A DNA stretch of 64,000 bases, from the NCBI GenBank assembly GCA_037624485.1, contig JASJJC010000001.1:1-64000 (forward strand), in the 5' to 3' direction. Position 1 is the first letter of the stretch; every line of letters begins with the position of its first letter. The notes beneath the pieces were generated by a model. It ran no database searches, was not told the origin of the DNA, and saw nothing but the letters and a program-made list of their open reading frames with translations. This document shows, piece after piece, positions 43,292 through 51,691 of the stretch. The stretch comes from JAFMKE01 sp037624485 (GTDB taxonomy: Bacteria; Bacteroidota; Bacteroidia; Chitinophagales; UBA8649). The position numbers and the translations under genes are program-made.

Positions 43292-44002
43292 ATGAAAAAT
43301 TATTTTTTATTAATTATATCCATTGCATTGCTAAGTATTGGCGCTTGTAAAGAAGAACAAGGTGAGGGTGATTTGAATATGAAATACGCCGCAACATTAA
43401 ACGGTGGAAACTTAGAACTAAATCAAACCTATTTATTGAATGGAGATTCTGTTTATTTTACCTTAATTCAATATTATATTTGTGACGCGAGTATCAGTGA
43501 TAAAGACGGCATTACCTCTCTAGCGTTAAAGGATGTTGCTTTCATCGATTTCTCTGAGCCCTCTTCCTTAGATTACAATTTCACATTAGATGCAGCAGCA
43601 TACAAAAATCCAACATATACTGTCGGCTTGAGTGATGAGCGCGGAGCCACTGACCCAAGTTCATATGCTAGCGACCACCCAATGAGCCTCAATAGAAGTA
43701 TGTATTGGCTTATGGCTAATGCCTATGTTTACTTTAAAATAGAAGGTTTTAGGATTAAAAATGGTATAGATGAGCCGCTTGTTTATCACGTGGGCATGGA
43801 TGGGTTCTCCCAAAACAAGGAAGTCCCTCAATCATTTACAATAAACAAGGGGAATTCGACAACACTTATCACCACGCTTGATTTGAATGAAGTGTTTGCC
43901 AATATTAATTTTACTACAGAACCGGAGACACATACGATGAACAATATGCCTTTGGCTCAAAAGTTGATGAATAATTTTGTTAATGCTTTAACGACAAACT
44001 AA
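43292..44002 (+). CDS. MbnP-family lipoprotein
   Basis: A 236-residue lipoprotein with lipobox LLSIGAC (cysteine near residue 19). The body (LNGDSVYFTLIQYYICD, then an SLDYNFTL-type strand) matches the MbnP family, periplasmic copper-binding proteins named after the methanobactin gene clusters. In that family MbnP is partnered with the di-heme enzyme MbnH, which follows directly here. MbnH is reported to oxidise a tryptophan in MbnP to kynurenine to create a Cu site; Trp in SMYWLMANAY is a candidate (inference). Confidence 0.8.
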   Translation: MKNYFLLIISIALLSIGACKEEQGEGDLNMKYAATLNGGNLELNQTYLLNGDSVYFTLIQYYICDASISDKDGITSLALKDVAFIDFSEPSSLDYNFTLDAAAYKNPTYTVGLSDERGATDPSSYASDHPMSLNRSMYWLMANAYVYFKIEGFRIKNGIDEPLVYHVGMDGFSQNKEVPQSFTINKGNSTTLITTLDLNEVFANINFTTEPETHTMNNMPLAQKLMNNFVNALTTN

Positions 44003-45081
44003 TTTTACATTCCTTAATCAAATTCGCAGCATTTTTTATTCTCCTTCTAACCTTTGTTTTTAGCGGGTGCTCTGAAGATGTAAATCATAATCAGGATTTT
44101 GATGACACCCCTTTTGTTTTCCAAGAGGTGTATCGTTTTCCGGATATCGAGGACCCTTTGGATAATTCAACAACTCTTTCTAAGGTGAAGTTGGGCAGGA
44201 AGCTGTTTTATGATGAACAGATTTCCAAAACAAAGACAATGAGTTGTGGCACTTGCCACAACATATCTAATGGATTTACAGACAACGGTTTGGTTTTTTC
44301 AATTAATGATATCGGTGCTCCTACAATAAGAAACTCTTCACCTCTTTTTAACTTAGCTTGGACGGATAAGGGCTTTTTCTGGGATGGGAGAGTCATGACG
44401 CTTGAAGAAGCTATAAATGATGCCATCAATAATGAACAGCATCCAGAGTGGGAGACTACTTTGCTTGATATTCAAGCGGATGATACTTACGATTTTGAAT
44501 TTGCCAAAGCATTTAAAGATGCAAAAGTTGATCAAACAAATGTGGTGAAAGCGATATCAAGCTTTGTAAGAACCCTAATATCAAAAGATTCTAAATATGA
44601 TTTAAGTGTCAGGGGGCAAGCGACGCTTACTTCACTTGAACAGGAAGGATTTGATTTAGTGTTTACTACTGAAAGAGGGGATTGCTTTCATTGCCATGGG
44701 GTTTATCCATTTATGACAGATAATGATTTTCATGATAATGGTCTTCAAGACGTTAATGTAATTGCAGCATACGATGATCAAGGTTTGGGAGGTTTTAATG
44801 GGGTTTCAACTGATATTGGAAAAATGAAAGCGCCTCCATTAAGAAATTTATCATACACCGCACCTTATATGCACGATGGACGATTGGCTACGCTGGACGA
44901 GGTGATTGATTTTTATAGTGAAGGCGTTCATGCTACACCAAACATTGACCCATTGATGAAACAAGCTTTACAAGGTGGTGTCCAGTTAAATGCGCAAGAA
45001 AAAGCTGCATTGAAAGCTTTCTTACTTACTTTAGATGATCCGACTTTTATCAGTAACGAGGATTATCAAAGCCCCTTTTAA
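44002..45081 (+). CDS. MbnH-like di-heme cytochrome c peroxidase family lipoprotein
   Basis: A 359-residue di-heme enzyme of the MauG/CCP superfamily. CxxCH heme sites are CGTCH (about residues 82-86) and CFHCH (about 228-232). Conserved segments include KLGRKLFYDEQISKT, GFFWDGRVMTLEEAI, KAPPLRNLSYTAPYMHDGR and LDEVIDFY. The strict ORF starts at GTG 44128, but in-frame codons upstream encode a textbook lipoprotein signal peptide with lipobox VFSGC (Cys23). The best available start is ATT at 44002, overlapping the mbnP stop as TAATT. If instead 44128 is used, the protein would have no export signal, which would not suit a c-type cytochrome. Confidence 0.8.
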   Translation: MLHSLIKFAAFFILLLTFVFSGCSEDVNHNQDFDDTPFVFQEVYRFPDIEDPLDNSTTLSKVKLGRKLFYDEQISKTKTMSCGTCHNISNGFTDNGLVFSINDIGAPTIRNSSPLFNLAWTDKGFFWDGRVMTLEEAINDAINNEQHPEWETTLLDIQADDTYDFEFAKAFKDAKVDQTNVVKAISSFVRTLISKDSKYDLSVRGQATLTSLEQEGFDLVFTTERGDCFHCHGVYPFMTDNDFHDNGLQDVNVIAAYDDQGLGGFNGVSTDIGKMKAPPLRNLSYTAPYMHDGRLATLDEVIDFYSEGVHATPNIDPLMKQALQGGVQLNAQEKAALKAFLLTLDDPTFISNEDYQSPF

Positions 45082-45146
45082 GCAAAGTTAAGATGTATGC
45101 TGCTAATTGGATGGAATAATGATATATCTTCTATTTTTACAAGAAG

Positions 45147-45180
45147 CGCATATACTATGCGTTTAGCTCATTTAAATTTG
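45147..45180 (+). promoter_or_regulatory. Inverted repeat and -7 element before the helicase-nuclease gene
   Basis: CGCATA-TAC-TATGCG at 45147-45161 is a perfect 6-bp inverted repeat. It lies 11 bases upstream of TAAATTTG (45173-45180), a match to TAnnTTTG that ends 16 bases before the ATG. The repeat occupies the spacer of the predicted promoter, as an operator would. Confidence 0.4.
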
Positions 45181-45196
45181 CCCTTAAAAATCAATT

Positions 45197-48100
45197 ATGC
45201 ATTCTGCAACATTTAGCTTCACCGACGAATACAATAAATTAAATCCGGCTCAAAAAAAAGCAGTGGAAACCACCGAAGGCCCTGTTTTAGTTGTGGCTGG
45301 TCCTGGAACGGGGAAAACTCAAATCCTAGCGGCAAGAATAGGAAATATTCTAGATAAGGGCCTTGCCTCTTCGGAAAATATTTTGTGCCTTACCTACACA
45401 GATGCTGGAGTTACGGCCATGCGAAAGCGATTGATTAAATTCATTGGAGCAGAAGCTTACAAGGTTAATATTCATACTTTCCATAGTTTTTGTAATAAGG
45501 TTATTCAGGATAATCCCGAAATGTTCGGTTTTGGTGAAATGGAACCGATAACGGATATTGAGGAAATTGAGTTGCTCGAAAAGCTGATTGATGGATTGAA
45601 GAAAGATAATGTTTTAAAACGATGGAGAGGAGACCTATACTATGATGTAAAAAGGCTAAAAGGGCTCTTTTCGACGATGAAACGAGAGAATTTTACTGCT
45701 GACATAATTGAAAAACATATAGAGGAATATATAGCTAGTTTGCCAGAGAAGAAGGAGTATATATATCAAACCACTAGAAAGGATGGTTCTTACAAAAAAG
45801 GCGATTTGAAACAGAAGCTAATTGATGCTGAAGTTAAAAAATATTCAAGTACAATTGCTGCTGCTAAGTTATTTGAGACCTATCAAAAACTAAAGCAAGA
45901 GGCAAATCGCTATGACTACGATGATATGATTTTAGATGTCATGCAGGCTTTTCAGCAAAATGAATGGTTACTTAGTCGTTATCAAGAGCAATTTCAATAT
46001 TTTTTAGTGGATGAGTATCAAGATACTAATGGTGCTCAAAATGAAATCTTACGATTGTTGTATTCCTTTTGGGAGAAACCAAACGTATTCGTAGTAGGCG
46101 ATGATGATCAGAGTATCTATAGATTTCAAGGGGCTAATCTGGATAATATTGTTCATTTTCATCAGGATACTTTGGCAGGTTTGCCTATAGAAGAGCAAAA
46201 GGAAAGAGTAATCGTATTGAAACATAATTATCGTTCCACAAAAGAAATATTGCAGCTCTCTGCAGAAAGTATTGAGCACAATGAGGAGCGCCTAGTCCAT
46301 CAGCTAAAGAAGCTAGAATTGGATAAGAATTTGGATGCATCTGGCGACGTGGCTCAAAACAATACGATCAAACCTCGACTGAGAATTTACCCAAATCCTA
46401 GCCATGAAATCGCGGATGTGGCCAATCAAATCATCGAACTAAAGGCAAAGGGAGTTGATTTACACGAGATAGGTGTTTTGTACTACCAACATAAACAAGC
46501 TGAGGAGTTGCAGCAATGCTTAAACCAGAAAAACATCCCTGTCCATACCAAGAAAGTCATTAACGTGTTGGACGAACGCTTGACCAATAATCTGTTAGAT
46601 GTCTTTAGATATATTGTGGACGAAAGTAGAATAGCTCATAGTCGAGAAGACTTGTTATTTAACCTCCTTAATTATCCCTTCTTTAATATTAAAGCAATAC
46701 AAGTATCCAGGTTGAGTTTTGAGCTAAGGGAAAGTCGATACAGCAATCCAAAGACAACCTGGCGTGAAGCCCTTATGAAATTAGAAAAGATATTTGACGA
46801 ACAAAGCGTTCAAAATATTCAGGAGGTTGCAGCATTGACTAATAAATGGCAAAAAGATCTGCAGGAGAAGCCTGTTCAGTTGCTATTCCAAACGATCTTG
46901 GATGACCTTAAAGTCTTAGATTATATAAAAAAACATCGAGAAAAAGTATGGCTTTTACAAGAGTTAAAAACGATTTTTGATTACATAAAACAAGAAAATC
47001 AGAGAAGGCCAAATTTGAGTGTGGCTGAATTGCTAGAGGGAATTGACCAATTGAGAAAGTATAAAATTTCTCTCCCTTTTGTTAAGTCATCTTATGCCGA
47101 AGAGGCAGTGCAAATGACTACGGTGCATAGTGCAAAAGGCTTGGAGTATGAATATGTATTTTTGATTGGCTGCGGCAGTAGCTTATGGGAGAAGCGAAAA
47201 ACGAATAACAGAGGATTTAAGCTTCCAGAAGGATTGTTTGAGCATGTATCAGATGAATCTAGACATGAGGATCTTAGGCGCTTATTTTTTGTTGCTATCA
47301 CCAGAGCTAAGCAACATCTTCAGATTAGTTATTTTGATCATGACCTGAATGGCAAGGAATTACTGGCTTCAACTTTGGTGACAGAGATTCAGGAGAACAC
47401 TGATTTACTCATTGAGGAAAAGCAATTGAACGATGAAGAAATTTTTGAGTTTAACATTCTCCAATTGATGCAAGAGAAAATCTCTCCGGAATTGATAGAG
47501 GAAAATATGCTCAAAAAACGCTTGGAAAAATATGCCATGAGTGTTACTCACCTCAATAATTATTTGAAATGTCCTTTACAATTCTATTATCATAATTTTA
47601 TTCAAATCCCGCAAGCCAAGAATGAGCATATGGCATTTGGTAGTGCAGTGCATGACTCGATTGAGTTGTTGTTTAAGGAAATGAAAGAAAGAGGTGATGT
47701 CTTTCCCAGTGTTGTAGAGTTTGTAGAGATAGGTAAAAAGCAAATGTATAAACAGCAGGATAGCTTTACGAAAAAGCAATACAAGCAACGATTAAATTAT
47801 ATAGAGAATTTCTTTCCAGCTTATTACAAGGAGTATATAAATTCTTGGAGTAAAGAAGTGAACTTTGAAAAGAAAATGGTGGCGGTTTACAAGGATATCA
47901 ACTTAACTGGTAAGATTGATAAGCTAGAATTTGATAAGAATAATGTTGTCTTAGTGGATTATAAGACTGGGATGTTCGGAAACGAAAAGAAGCCAAGCTT
48001 AAGAGGACCCAAAGAAGCATTAAAGCCTGGAAAGGAACCTAGTTTTGAAGATGAATTTGGAGGAAACTATTGGCGTCAAGCTGTGTTTTATAAAATTTTG

Positions 48101-48355
48101 ATTCAAAATAGTACAAGCATAGATCAACGAAATTGGAGTTTAGAAAGAACAGAGTTTGACTTTGTAGAGCCTGAGCCTAATACTGGCAAATTCCATAAAG
48201 AGAAAATTGTGATAAGTCCGCAAGATGTGGAATTTGTCCAGAATCAAATTATAAGTACTTATCAGAAGATAAAAGCATTAGATTTTACGGGATGTGGCAA
48301 AGAGGATTGTACTTGGTGTGCAGGTGAGCTAGAACAACAACAAGAAGATATTTAG
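45197..48355 (+). CDS. UvrD/Rep-type helicase fused to a PD-(D/E)XK nuclease
   Basis: A 1052-residue SF1 helicase-nuclease. Walker A is AGPGTGKT (about residues 34-41). The Walker B motif DEYQDT is near residue 270, followed by VGDDDQSIYRFQGA and the HNYRST arginine motif; TVHSAKGLEYEYVFLIG is motif V. The C-terminal domain is a PDDEXK_1-type nuclease with VVLVDYKTG (about 920). Four cysteines suggest a 4Fe-4S cluster as in AddB-type nucleases: Cys792 in LKCPLQ and Cys1033, 1038 and 1041 in CGKEDCTWC. It probably processes DNA ends or repair intermediates. No second subunit is adjacent. Confidence 0.92.
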   Translation: MHSATFSFTDEYNKLNPAQKKAVETTEGPVLVVAGPGTGKTQILAARIGNILDKGLASSENILCLTYTDAGVTAMRKRLIKFIGAEAYKVNIHTFHSFCNKVIQDNPEMFGFGEMEPITDIEEIELLEKLIDGLKKDNVLKRWRGDLYYDVKRLKGLFSTMKRENFTADIIEKHIEEYIASLPEKKEYIYQTTRKDGSYKKGDLKQKLIDAEVKKYSSTIAAAKLFETYQKLKQEANRYDYDDMILDVMQAFQQNEWLLSRYQEQFQYFLVDEYQDTNGAQNEILRLLYSFWEKPNVFVVGDDDQSIYRFQGANLDNIVHFHQDTLAGLPIEEQKERVIVLKHNYRSTKEILQLSAESIEHNEERLVHQLKKLELDKNLDASGDVAQNNTIKPRLRIYPNPSHEIADVANQIIELKAKGVDLHEIGVLYYQHKQAEELQQCLNQKNIPVHTKKVINVLDERLTNNLLDVFRYIVDESRIAHSREDLLFNLLNYPFFNIKAIQVSRLSFELRESRYSNPKTTWREALMKLEKIFDEQSVQNIQEVAALTNKWQKDLQEKPVQLLFQTILDDLKVLDYIKKHREKVWLLQELKTIFDYIKQENQRRPNLSVAELLEGIDQLRKYKISLPFVKSSYAEEAVQMTTVHSAKGLEYEYVFLIGCGSSLWEKRKTNNRGFKLPEGLFEHVSDESRHEDLRRLFFVAITRAKQHLQISYFDHDLNGKELLASTLVTEIQENTDLLIEEKQLNDEEIFEFNILQLMQEKISPELIEENMLKKRLEKYAMSVTHLNNYLKCPLQFYYHNFIQIPQAKNEHMAFGSAVHDSIELLFKEMKERGDVFPSVVEFVEIGKKQMYKQQDSFTKKQYKQRLNYIENFFPAYYKEYINSWSKEVNFEKKMVAVYKDINLTGKIDKLEFDKNNVVLVDYKTGMFGNEKKPSLRGPKEALKPGKEPSFEDEFGGNYWRQAVFYKILIQNSTSIDQRNWSLERTEFDFVEPEPNTGKFHKEKIVISPQDVEFVQNQIISTYQKIKALDFTGCGKEDCTWCAGELEQQQEDI

Positions 48356-48396
48356 TAGGTGATGATCAGGCGCGCTTATTCGAACCTACTCAGCGT

Positions 48397-49020
48397 TTAA
48401 TCGTCTAAGTCTTCAAACAAACTTAAATTACTTCGATCGGGAAGTAGCTTGAAAGACCTTCGATGCAACTCGCATGGCCCAAATTCATCTATCGCAGCTC
48501 GATGTATTTTCGTAGCATAGGCCATGTTTTTGTCCCAGCCGTAATGTGGAAATTTTTGATGAGCATTGAGCATAAACTTATCTCGGTAAGTTTTTGCCAA
48601 AATACTTGCAGCAGCAATAGATGCAAATTTACCATCCCCTTTAACAATGGTTTGATGTGGAATATTCTGGTATTGGTAGAATCGATTTCCATCTACAATA
48701 ATGTGACCAAAAGAAGATTTTAATTGGTCTAATGCCAAATGCATGGCTAGAATGGAGGCCTTTAAAATATTGATTTCATCAATCTTATTATGGTCAACAA
48801 AAGCCACAGCATAATCCAAAGCCTCACGCTCAACTACTTCCTTTAGAAGCGCTCTATTTTTCTTATTGATTTGCTTCGAATCATTCAGTAATGGATGACT
48901 AAAGTCTTTTGGTAGAATGACTGCAGCAGCAACTACAGGCCCCGCTAAACAGCCTCTTCCTGCTTCATCACAACCGGCTTCAATTTTGTCTTCAAGTAAA
49001 AAAGGGGCTAACATGTGCAT
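48397..49020 (-). CDS. rnhB: Ribonuclease HII
   Basis: A 207-residue RNase HII that removes RNA from RNA-DNA hybrids and misincorporated ribonucleotides. The catalytic Asp18 and Glu19 are in GCDEAGRGCLAGPVVAAAV; the third acidic residue is in IIVDGNRF and the fourth near KTYRD, after the DGKFASIAAASILAKT segment. A second ATG two codons in is possible. It is convergent with the helicase-nuclease gene and divergent from the flippase gene. Confidence 0.95.
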   Translation of the reverse strand: MHMLAPFLLEDKIEAGCDEAGRGCLAGPVVAAAVILPKDFSHPLLNDSKQINKKNRALLKEVVEREALDYAVAFVDHNKIDEINILKASILAMHLALDQLKSSFGHIIVDGNRFYQYQNIPHQTIVKGDGKFASIAAASILAKTYRDKFMLNAHQKFPHYGWDKNMAYATKIHRAAIDEFGPCELHRRSFKLLPDRSNLSLFEDLDD

Positions 49021-49040
49021 CTTTTAGTGTACATTCTTGG

Positions 49041-49048
49041 CAAACTTA
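49041..49048 (-). promoter_or_regulatory. -7 element for rnhB
   Basis: Read on the minus strand this is TAAGTTTG, an exact TAnnTTTG match, ending 20 bases before the rnhB ATG. A TTTTAG stretch (plus 49064-49069) lies about 17 bases upstream as a weak -33 box. Confidence 0.5.
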
Positions 49049-49105
49049 CTACTTTGATGTGTACTAAAATAGCTCATCAGCCTAATTTCTACCAACACTT
49101 TCGTT

Positions 49106-49113
49106 TACCTTTG
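49106..49113 (+). promoter_or_regulatory. -7 element for the flippase gene
   Basis: TACCTTTG matches TAnnTTTG and lies 55 bases before the TTG start at 49169. A TTT at 49086-49088 is a weak -33 candidate. It is back to back with the rnhB promoter. Confidence 0.5.
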
Positions 49114-49168
49114 GTCAGTAACACGTTTCAGGAAAGCGTGATGAGTTAAAGATAATTGTATAAAAAGC

Positions 49169-50638
49169 TTGAGTAAACTTAAACGTTTAGCTGGCCAGAC
49201 GGCCATATACGGAATTAGCACAATCCTCGTGCGTTCATTGAACTGGTTGATAAATCCTTTTCACACCTATGTATTTGGCGAGAATCAAAGTGACATGGGT
49301 ATAATAGTTGAGCTATATGCATACGTTGCTTTTGTTAATGTTCTACTCATGTATGGCATGGAGACGGCTTTCTTTAGGTATGCTTCGAAAGATAAAGAGA
49401 ATCACCAAAAGATATTTAGCACGGCTATGGTATCCTTGCTACTAACTACGGGTTTTTTCGTCATGCTCATCAGCTTGTTTTCTCAAAATATAGCTCGTGC
49501 ATTATTGTACCCCAATTTATCACATATTGTGGTAATACTTTCATTTATTATTGGCTTTGATACCTTGAGTAATATCCCCTTTGCCAAGTTGCGCTTGGAG
49601 GGTAAGCCATTGCAATATGTGAAGATTAAACTAATCAATGTCTTAATTACGGTTGGCTTAAACTTCTTCTTATTGTACCCCTTGTTAAAAGGAAATCCCA
49701 AACTTTTCGGATTGCCTTTGCAAAATGAGCATGCCTTGTTGTATGTTTTCATAGCTAATCTTGCTGCTAGTGCGCTTACCTTTTTAATTTTTGTTCCTGA
49801 TTTCATTCGAACGAAGTTTGAGTTTTGTAAGAAGACCTGGACGGATATGATGCGATACGGTTTGCCATTAATTGTGGTCGGCCTTGCCGGTATTGTTAAT
49901 GAAACTATCGATAGGATACTCTTGAAGTATTTGTTGCCTCAAGAATCCTTAATGGAGCGGAATACTCAAGTCGGTATATATGGATCGGTTTATAAACTAG
50001 CCATATTTATGAGTTTGGTGGTCCAAGCCTATCGAATGGGAGCAGAACCTTTCTTTTTTGGTCAAGCAAAAGATAAAGATGCACTACCCACTATCGCCAA
50101 AGCCATGTCTTTGTTCGTAATTATGGGGATGACAATCTTCTTGGCGGTCTCCTTCAATCTCGATTGGATAATCCTGATTATCGAGGAAGGGTATAGAGGG
50201 GCTAAAGATATTGTGCCTATCTTACTGATGGCCTATCTTTTCTTAGGAATATTTTACAATTTATCGGTTTGGTATAAGTTGGGTGACAAAACTCATTATG
50301 CTATGGTGATTTCAATTGTTGGTGCGGGTGTAACAATTCTAATCAACGTAATTTTCATTCCTACTCACGGTTATTGGGCAAGTGCTTGGGCTACATTAGC
50401 CAGTTACTTGGTGATGACCATTATTTCTTGGCAATGGGGAAAAAAGTATTATCCAGTGCCTTATGATCTGGGTGTAGTATTCTTTTACTTATGCATTGGC
50501 TTAGGCTTTTTTGCCTTATCCAAATACATCGTTCCTGAGTCATTTACTGGGCAGCTTATATGGAAAAATGCCCTTTTGATATGTTTTATTGTTATCGCAT
50601 TAGTAAAAGATGTTAATCCACTGCTTAAACAAAGATAG
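49169..50638 (+). CDS. Polysaccharide biosynthesis flippase (Wzx/MurJ-like MATE/MOP family)
   Basis: A 489-residue integral membrane protein with about 12-14 hydrophobic segments, of the MOP (oligosaccharide/polysaccharide flippase) superfamily. It begins at TTG 49169 with SKLKRLAGQTAIYGIS, matching family N-termini; no earlier ATG is in frame. The charged YRMGAEPFFFGQAKDKDA loop and conserved MMRYGLPLIVVGLAG segment are typical. It would flip lipid-linked saccharides across the inner membrane. The nucleotidyltransferase gene is 42 bases downstream. Confidence 0.9.
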   Translation: MSKLKRLAGQTAIYGISTILVRSLNWLINPFHTYVFGENQSDMGIIVELYAYVAFVNVLLMYGMETAFFRYASKDKENHQKIFSTAMVSLLLTTGFFVMLISLFSQNIARALLYPNLSHIVVILSFIIGFDTLSNIPFAKLRLEGKPLQYVKIKLINVLITVGLNFFLLYPLLKGNPKLFGLPLQNEHALLYVFIANLAASALTFLIFVPDFIRTKFEFCKKTWTDMMRYGLPLIVVGLAGIVNETIDRILLKYLLPQESLMERNTQVGIYGSVYKLAIFMSLVVQAYRMGAEPFFFGQAKDKDALPTIAKAMSLFVIMGMTIFLAVSFNLDWIILIIEEGYRGAKDIVPILLMAYLFLGIFYNLSVWYKLGDKTHYAMVISIVGAGVTILINVIFIPTHGYWASAWATLASYLVMTIISWQWGKKYYPVPYDLGVVFFYLCIGLGFFALSKYIVPESFTGQLIWKNALLICFIVIALVKDVNPLLKQR

Positions 50639-50652
50639 CTGCATAAATAAAT

Positions 50653-50660
50653 TATATTTG
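50653..50660 (+). promoter_or_regulatory. -7 element for the nucleotidyltransferase gene
   Basis: TATATTTG matches TAnnTTTG and ends 20 bases before the ATG at 50681. No clear -33 box was seen. Confidence 0.4.
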
Positions 50661-50680
50661 ATTGTCTAAAAAACAGAACT

Positions 50681-51691
50681 ATGAAGATTATAATACCTAT
50701 GGCAGGTTGGGGATCCAGATTAAGACCTCATACCTTAACAATTCCAAAACCAATGGTTCCTATAGCGGGTAAACCTATCGTACAAAGATTGGTGGAAGGC
50801 TTGGTTGAATCTGTGGAGGGTTCTATTGAGGAAATCAATTTTATTATCCGAAAAGAATTTGGACAAGCCACCGAAGATAAATTACAAGAGGTAGCTCGAG
50901 CCTTAAATACGAAATGTATTATCTCTTATCAAGAGAGTCCGGAAGGAACTGCCCATGCCATTTATTGTGCAAAGGAGAGCCTAGAAGGCAATGTGATTGT
51001 TGCATTTGCTGATACACTTTTTCGTACCGACTTTAAAATCGATGCCTCTAAGGATGGAGTGATATGGGTGAATAGAGTAGATGACCCTAAGGCTTTTGGC
51101 GTAGTGAAGTTGGATGGCGATAATGTTATCAATGATTTCATCGAAAAACCACAGGAATTTGTTTCAGACTTAGCGATTATTGGAATTTATTATTTCAAGG
51201 ATGGGGAGGCATTGAAAAGTGAAATTAAACATCTTTTGGATAATGATATTAGGGAAAAAGGAGAGTATCAGTTAACCAATGCATTAGAAAATTTAAAAAA
51301 GAAAGGAGCGAAGTTTGTTCCAGGGGAAGTAACTGAATGGTTGGATTGTGGAAATAAAGCGGCTTGTATTTATACCAACGAGCGTGTATTAGAGCATGCA
51401 CACGGGAATGAAGAACTATTGTATTCCAAGGATTTTAAACAAACACAAATCATCGAACCCTGTTACATTGGGAAGAATGTGGTGATTGAAAATGCTATAA
51501 TAGGACCACATGTTTCGGTAGGAGAAGGGTCGATAATAAAAAATAGTATTGTTAAAAATTCTATAATTCAAACTGAAACAAGTATAAATGGCGTTATATT
51601 GGAAAGGGCAATGATAGGCAACAAAGTGGAGCTTAGTTTAAGGGCTCGAGATTATAGCCTTGGAGATTATACAACAGTTAAAGATGAATAG
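50681..51691 (+). CDS. Sugar-phosphate nucleotidyltransferase
   Basis: A 336-residue enzyme with the NTP-transferase signature GWGSRLRPHTLTIPKPMVP at residues 8-26, EGTAHAIYCA, VAFADTLF and a C-terminal left-handed beta-helix of hexapeptide-like repeats (IGKNVVIENAIIGPHVSVGE). It resembles glucose-1-phosphate thymidylyl- or uridylyltransferases. The nucleotide and sugar are not certain. Its 3' end overlaps the TPR gene by 8 bases, so it heads an operon with the TPR, DUF4292 and LytM genes. Confidence 0.9.
   Translation: MKIIIPMAGWGSRLRPHTLTIPKPMVPIAGKPIVQRLVEGLVESVEGSIEEINFIIRKEFGQATEDKLQEVARALNTKCIISYQESPEGTAHAIYCAKESLEGNVIVAFADTLFRTDFKIDASKDGVIWVNRVDDPKAFGVVKLDGDNVINDFIEKPQEFVSDLAIIGIYYFKDGEALKSEIKHLLDNDIREKGEYQLTNALENLKKKGAKFVPGEVTEWLDCGNKAACIYTNERVLEHAHGNEELLYSKDFKQTQIIEPCYIGKNVVIENAIIGPHVSVGEGSIIKNSIVKNSIIQTETSINGVILERAMIGNKVELSLRARDYSLGDYTTVKDE

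Noticed and set aside
48349..48395. Stem AGTAGGT/ACCTACT after the helicase-nuclease gene
   Set aside because: It has a loop of more than 20 bases and no T tract, so it was not called a terminator.
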